Below, piece after piece: positions 60,786-64,000 of a stretch of DNA of 64,000 bases. The notes below the pieces were generated by a model that saw only the letters and a list, made by a program, of their open reading frames with translations, searched no databases and was not told the DNA's origin. Origin of the DNA: Rhizobium phaseoli (lineage in GTDB: Bacteria > Pseudomonadota > Alphaproteobacteria > Rhizobiales > Rhizobiaceae); NCBI RefSeq assembly GCF_010668805.1, contig NZ_WUFT01000010.1, positions 62,001-126,000 of the forward strand, written 5' to 3'. Within the stretch, counting starts at the first letter, position 1; each line of letters begins with the position of its first letter. A program made the translations under genes and the position numbers.

Positions 60786-61364
60786 TTAGCTGTCTTCGTC
60801 TTCTTTCCCACTGAGCGCCTGGTCATTTTCAATTCCGGCAAGCAGCTTGCGCAGCAGCGCCGCCAACGCGTTGCGCTCGTTCGCATCAAGTGCTTGCAAA
60901 AACGCGGATTCGCTCGCCATGTCGGTGCGGAAAGCCTTTTCGGCGAGTGCGGCGCCGGCCTCGGTCAATGCCACCAGCACGCTGCGCCCGTCACGTTGCG
61001 ATTTTTCGCGGCGGATCAGCCCCGCTCTCTCCAGCCGGTCGAGCCTATGGGTCAGGCCCCCTGAGGAAATCATCAGCGCCGCATACATGTCGGTCGGGGT
61101 CAGCCGGTAAGGCGGTCCGGACCGGCGAAGCGTTGCGATCACGTCGAACTCGCCGCGGTCGAGGCCGAAATCGGCAAAGGTCGCCTCGATGCTGGGGCGC
61201 ACCAGGTTAGACAGCCGAAACGCCCGCCCGAGAATCGCCATCGGCTCCGTATCCAGGTCGGGCAGCTCCAGCCCCCATTGCCGGCGCAGACGGTCGACAT
61301 GGTCTTCTGCGGACCGAGCCTTGTCCGCGGGGCGATGGTCGTCCCCCTCAATTCCATTCGTCAT
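60786..61364 (-). CDS. MarR-family regulator
   Basis: A 192-residue MarR protein. The winged helix (about residues 65-140) includes GEFDVIATLRRSGPPYRLTPTDMYAALMISSGGLTHRLDRLERAGLIRREKSQRDGRSVLVALTEAG. A 45-residue N-terminal extension (GDDHRPADKARSAEDHVDRLRRQWG) precedes the usual first helix. It is divergent from the cupin and VOC genes. Palindromic sites at 61417 and 61451 lie between, so it probably represses both sides. Confidence 0.92.
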   Translation of the reverse strand: MTNGIEGDDHRPADKARSAEDHVDRLRRQWGLELPDLDTEPMAILGRAFRLSNLVRPSIEATFADFGLDRGEFDVIATLRRSGPPYRLTPTDMYAALMISSGGLTHRLDRLERAGLIRREKSQRDGRSVLVALTEAGAALAEKAFRTDMASESAFLQALDANERNALAALLRKLLAGIENDQALSGKEDEDS

Positions 61365-61416
61365 CTCTGCCTCTTATCACGACAGGCAAAACATACACCT
61401 TCCATTCCGGGCGAGG

Positions 61417-61468
61417 AAGATATCTTGACAAGAAGACAGTTTTCACAATATATCTTCTCGAGAAGATA
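61417..61468. promoter_or_regulatory. Paired MarR operators
   Basis: TATCTTCTCGAGAAGATA (61451-61468) is a perfect 18-bp palindrome. A related weaker site, AAGATATCTTGACAAGAAGA, lies at 61417-61436. Both are in the divergent promoter region, the strong one 33 bp before the cupin start. Confidence 0.8.
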
Positions 61469-61500
61469 GTTTAGCAGGCTGCGCAAGCGGGAGGCACGTG

Positions 61501-61836
61501 ATGTTCAGTATTCTTCGCCACCAGGAACCGCGTCCCGATCAGAGCCGGACCATCCGCTTCGAAGGCCGCGATCACGGCGGCGCGGTATCGCTTTTTATCG
61601 TCGACAACGAGCCGGGCCAGGGGCCCGACCTGCATGTCCATCCCTATTCCGAGACATGGGCGGTCAGAAAGGGCGAAGCCGAGTTCACCCTGGGTGACAC
61701 CAAGATCCGCGCCTTTCCCGGCGATATCGTTGTCGCCGACGCCAATATTCCGCATCGTTTCGAGAATATCGGCACCGGACGGCTCGAAGTCGTCTGCATC
61801 CATGCGAGCGACACGATCCTGCAGGAGTTTGTCTGA
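61501..61836 (+). CDS. Small cupin-domain protein
   Basis: A 111-residue cytoplasmic cupin. Motif 1 is QGPDLHVHPYSETWAVRKGEAEF (His, His, Glu) and motif 2 is FPGDIVVADANIPHRFENIG (His). One metal site is expected; no catalytic class can be read. ATG 61501 with GGGAGG upstream is preferred to the GTG before it. It is divergent from the MarR gene, and the VOC gene follows after 48 bp, giving a small MarR-controlled unit perhaps dealing with an aromatic or electrophile (inference). Confidence 0.88.
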   Translation: MFSILRHQEPRPDQSRTIRFEGRDHGGAVSLFIVDNEPGQGPDLHVHPYSETWAVRKGEAEFTLGDTKIRAFPGDIVVADANIPHRFENIGTGRLEVVCIHASDTILQEFV

Positions 61837-61884
61837 GGCGAGTCGCCCTGAGATAACGGACGACAAGAAAGAGGAGTGACCGCA

Positions 61885-62301
61885 ATGCCCAAGATGATCT
61901 TCGTGAACCTGCCGGTAAAAGACATTGCGGCCGCGACCCGCTTTTACCAAGCGATCGGCTGCAGCAAGAACGAACAGTTCAGCGACCACCAGGCATCGAA
62001 CATGGTCTGGTCCGAGGCCATTATCTTCCACCTGCTGACGCGCGATTACTTCGCCACCTTCACGCCGAAGCCCGTCGCCGAAGCGCAGAAGGCGAGCGAA
62101 GTGCTGATCGCCCTGACGATGGACAGCCGCAAAGAGGTGGACGCCATCGTCGAAGCGGCAGCCGGCGCCGGCGGCAGAGCCGATCCGCGCGCGCCGACGG
62201 ACATGGGCTGGCTCTACAACCGCGCCTTCGAGGATACCGACGGTCATATTTTCGAAGCCGTGTGGGTCGATATGGCGGCGGCATCCATTTCCGGGCAATA
62301 G
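61885..62301 (+). CDS. VOC-superfamily protein (glyoxalase/extradiol fold)
   Basis: A 138-residue VOC protein. It starts MPKMIFVNLPVKDIAAATRFYQAIGCSKNEQFS and ends with FEDTDGHIFEAVWVDM, the PhnB/lactoylglutathione-lyase-like subgroup. The terminal Glu of GHIFEAVW is the usual metal ligand; the N-terminal His ligand is replaced by Asn (FVNLPV). ATG 61885 has GAGGAG upstream. It is second in the MarR-controlled unit after the cupin gene. Function beyond the fold is unknown. Confidence 0.87.
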   Translation: MPKMIFVNLPVKDIAAATRFYQAIGCSKNEQFSDHQASNMVWSEAIIFHLLTRDYFATFTPKPVAEAQKASEVLIALTMDSRKEVDAIVEAAAGAGGRADPRAPTDMGWLYNRAFEDTDGHIFEAVWVDMAAASISGQ

Positions 62302-62457
62302 CGCGTTAGGCGCCCGGTGCGACCGGGTTGTACGGCCTGCGCGGGCCAGGCCGTCGCACCGCTACAAAACTTTTCCCCGTTGGAATAAAACCGCCTCGTC
62401 TGGTGTCTCATCTCAGGCATCGCAAAATTGCGTGCCCAATTCTCAAGGAGAGACATC

Positions 62458-62838
62458 ATGAGATCCGTGAAATTCCTGTCCGTCGTGGCGGCTGCCGCCC
62501 TTGCCGCGACCGCTGCTTTCGCCGCCACTCCTGTCAAGGAAGTCGAATCCACCAAGGGCAAGGTTCTTGCCGGCGACAACGGCATGACCCTCTACACCTT
62601 CAAAAAGGACGCCAAGGGCGTTTCCAACTGCAACGACGATTGTGCCAAGAACTGGCCGCCGCTGATGGCCGCTTCCGATGCCAAGGCCGATGGTGCATAT
62701 TCGATCATCGACCGTAAGGATGGCAAAAAGCAATGGGCCAAGGACGGCATGCCGCTTTATTACTGGGTCAAGGACAAGAAGGCGGGCGACATCACCGGCG
62801 ATGGCGTCGGCGGCAACTGGGAACTTGCCAAGCCTTGA
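62458..62838 (+). CDS. Secreted COG4315-type protein with YxxxD repeats
   Basis: A 126-residue exported protein with signal peptide MRSVKFLSVVAAAALAATAAFA. The mature part has paired Secreted_rpt (PF03640) motifs: LAGDNGMTLYTFKKDAKGVSNCNDDCAKNWPPL and WAKDGMPLYYWVKDKKAGDITGDGVGGNW. The two Cys of NCNDDC may form a disulphide. Function unknown; the family is often found beside ECF sigma factors. Start follows AAGGAGA. The sigma gene begins 20 bp after the stop, so the three genes look like one operon. Confidence 0.88.
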   Translation: MRSVKFLSVVAAAALAATAAFAATPVKEVESTKGKVLAGDNGMTLYTFKKDAKGVSNCNDDCAKNWPPLMAASDAKADGAYSIIDRKDGKKQWAKDGMPLYYWVKDKKAGDITGDGVGGNWELAKP

Positions 62839-62857
62839 TCATCAGAAAGCGGCTGGC

Positions 62858-63373
62858 GTGAAAACACCCGCACCCGAAAGTTTCGAGGGCCAGGTCCTGG
62901 CCCTCCTGCCCTCGCTCCGGCGCTATTCGCGCAGCCTCGCGCGTTCGGATGCCGATGGCGAGGATTTGCTCCAGGATTGCGTCGAAAAGGTGCTGGCGCG
63001 CCGTGGCCAATGGCGCGGGCTTAACCTGCGCGGCTGGGTCCTGACCATCATGACCAATCTCTACCGCAACGGCCGACGCGGCAGGGCGCGCGACGCCCTG
63101 GTCGAACTCGACGCAGCAGGGGACATCGCCGCTCCAGAACCGCCGGCCGATCCACTGGAGCGCGCCCGGCTCGACAACGCGCTGAACAGCCTTTCGGAGG
63201 AGCACCGCGCCGTGCTGATGCTCGTGGTCATCGAAGGGTACACGTACAGCGAGGTTGCCGCTTCCCTCGACATTCCTATCGGCACCGTCATGTCCCGGCT
63301 GTCGCGCGCCCGCCAGCGCGTCGCCGAGAGGCTGAAGGCCGATAACGTCATTACGCTTCGGAGACCGAAATGA
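62858..63373 (+). CDS. ECF RNA polymerase sigma factor
   Basis: A 171-residue ECF sigma. Region 2 contains RSDADGEDLLQDCVEKVLARRGQWRGLNLRGWVLTIMTNLYRN. Region 4 contains LNSLSEEHRAVLMLVVIEGYTYSEVAASLDIPIGTVMSRLSRARQRV. The acid linker between them is short. The start is GTG 62858, since no ATG stands before region 2 and the secreted-protein stop is just upstream. The stop overlaps the anti-sigma ATG (ATGA). It probably controls its own operon, as is usual in the family. Confidence 0.9.
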   Translation: MKTPAPESFEGQVLALLPSLRRYSRSLARSDADGEDLLQDCVEKVLARRGQWRGLNLRGWVLTIMTNLYRNGRRGRARDALVELDAAGDIAAPEPPADPLERARLDNALNSLSEEHRAVLMLVVIEGYTYSEVAASLDIPIGTVMSRLSRARQRVAERLKADNVITLRRPK

Positions 63374-64000
63374 ACGAAACCAACCCGATCGTCACCGAAG
63401 CCGATCTCCACGCCTATGCCGACGGCCAGCTGCCGGAAACCGCGCGTGCCCGCGTCGAGGCCTTCCTTGCCGATAATGCCAACGAGGCGGCGATGGTCGC
63501 CGAATGGCAGGTGCAGAATAGCGGCATCCGATCTCTGTTTTCAGGATATGAGCAGGCGAAAGACACCGACCCACTGCTGGTCGCCCCCACACGCGCGGTC
63601 TCCTCTACGCCGAAACGCTGGGCGATCGTCGCCGCGGCCGTCGTCGTGTTCGCGCTCGGCGCCGCCAGCGGCCATTATGGCCCGGCACTGCTGGAAAGGC
63701 CGGAGTTGCAGCTTACCGGCTCAGAAACCCTGCCGAAACAGGCGGAGACCGCCTTCATGGTCTACGCCGCCGAGGTTCGCCACCCGGTCGAGGTCTTCGC
63801 CGACGAGGAGGTTCATCTCGCCACCTGGCTCGGCAAGCGTCTGGCCATCCAGAACCTGAAGATCCCCAATCTTCAGCCGCTCGGTTTCAAGCTGGTCGGC
63901 GGCCGCCTGCTGCCGGTCGATGACAGGCCGGGCGCCATGTTCATGTACGAGAACCAGGCCGGCGAACGCCTGACCGTCATCGTCGGCCGCAACACGCAAA
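63370..64000 (+). CDS. Anti-sigma factor, transmembrane (partial at right edge)
   Basis: The first 210 residues are in the window. The cytoplasmic N-terminus (TEADLHAYADGQLPETARARVEAFLADNANEAAMVAEW) is the anti-sigma helical domain, without the HxxxCxxC zinc motif. One membrane segment (about residues 83-100, WAIVAAAVVVFALGAASG) leads to a periplasmic domain (FMVYAAEVRHPVEVFADEEVHLATWLGKRL, NLQPLGFKLVGGRLLP). It starts inside the sigma stop codon, so the two are translated in fixed ratio. The end lies outside the window. Confidence 0.88.
   Translation, partial: MNETNPIVTEADLHAYADGQLPETARARVEAFLADNANEAAMVAEWQVQNSGIRSLFSGYEQAKDTDPLLVAPTRAVSSTPKRWAIVAAAVVVFALGAASGHYGPALLERPELQLTGSETLPKQAETAFMVYAAEVRHPVEVFADEEVHLATWLGKRLAIQNLKIPNLQPLGFKLVGGRLLPVDDRPGAMFMYENQAGERLTVIVGRNTQ

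Overview
The window looks like chromosomal DNA of a fast-growing rhizobium, most likely the Rhizobium etli/leguminosarum group (inference). It is GC-rich with alphaproteobacterial codon use. It carries BA14K, RcnB-like and DUF920 proteins, EcfG/RpoE2-type promoters of the form GGAAC-N16-CGTT, and many short palindromic intergenic repeats of the kind that litter Rhizobium genomes. No insertion sequence, integrase, phage gene, CRISPR array or rRNA is visible. One tRNA (Lys, CTT) is present.

Layout. 1-5.9 kb: the end of an epimerase-like gene whose last 71 bp recur beyond an AT-rich lipoprotein gene, then a methyltransferase, a nucleotidyltransferase, an FAH-family hydrolase with a gamma-class carbonic anhydrase, and a LapG-like protease. 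6.0-12.4 kb: a zinc region. It holds a secreted His/Gly/Ser/Lys repeat protein, the operon znuC-znuB-zur, divergent znuA, and a COG0523 metallochaperone GTPase coupled to a 58-residue CxCxxC peptide. Three Zur-box-like palindromes lie in the two promoter regions. 12.5-19.2 kb: an RcnB-like protein, a VOC protein, a CorC/HlyC protein, the chromate pair chrB-chrA, tandem Cys-rich secreted paralogues and tRNA-Lys. 19.3-30.4 kb: PhzF, NUDIX, an EEP nuclease, a three-gene ferric-type ABC importer, an aldo/keto reductase, an aminotransferase and a branched-chain aminotransferase. 30.4-33.6 kb: an accessory patch with parD-parE overlapping a methyltransferase gene, two small genes and a gene broken by two opposite single-base frameshifts. 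33.6-46 kb: ilvC, regulators, a GtrB-like glycosyltransferase coupled to a large membrane protein, an AraC/alcohol dehydrogenase pair, a TetM/EF-G-like GTPase, an NDH-2-like oxidoreductase and a BA14K protein with a stress promoter.

46-64 kb holds many regulator/target pairs: Lrp with a racemase, a MarR-GNAT fusion, TetR with an MFS pump, HxlR with a quinone-reductase-like SDR, a LysR gene divergent from an AhpD-like/NAD-binding/cupin operon, an Rrf2 regulator, and MarR with cupin and VOC genes. An MscS-type channel with a cyclic-nucleotide domain and a secreted YxxxD-repeat protein followed by an ECF sigma/anti-sigma pair complete the region. PdxJ, a MerR-LuxR fusion regulator and a Dda/RecD-like helicase are also there.

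The most informative new reads are these. The operator GGATA-N5-TATCC links the Rrf2 gene to the AhpD-like operon 4 kb away. A Zur regulon appears to include a coupled CxCxxC microprotein and lies beside a zinc-ligand-rich repeat protein. parDE is overlapped by a methyltransferase gene. The epimerase 3' end is duplicated around a lipoprotein gene.
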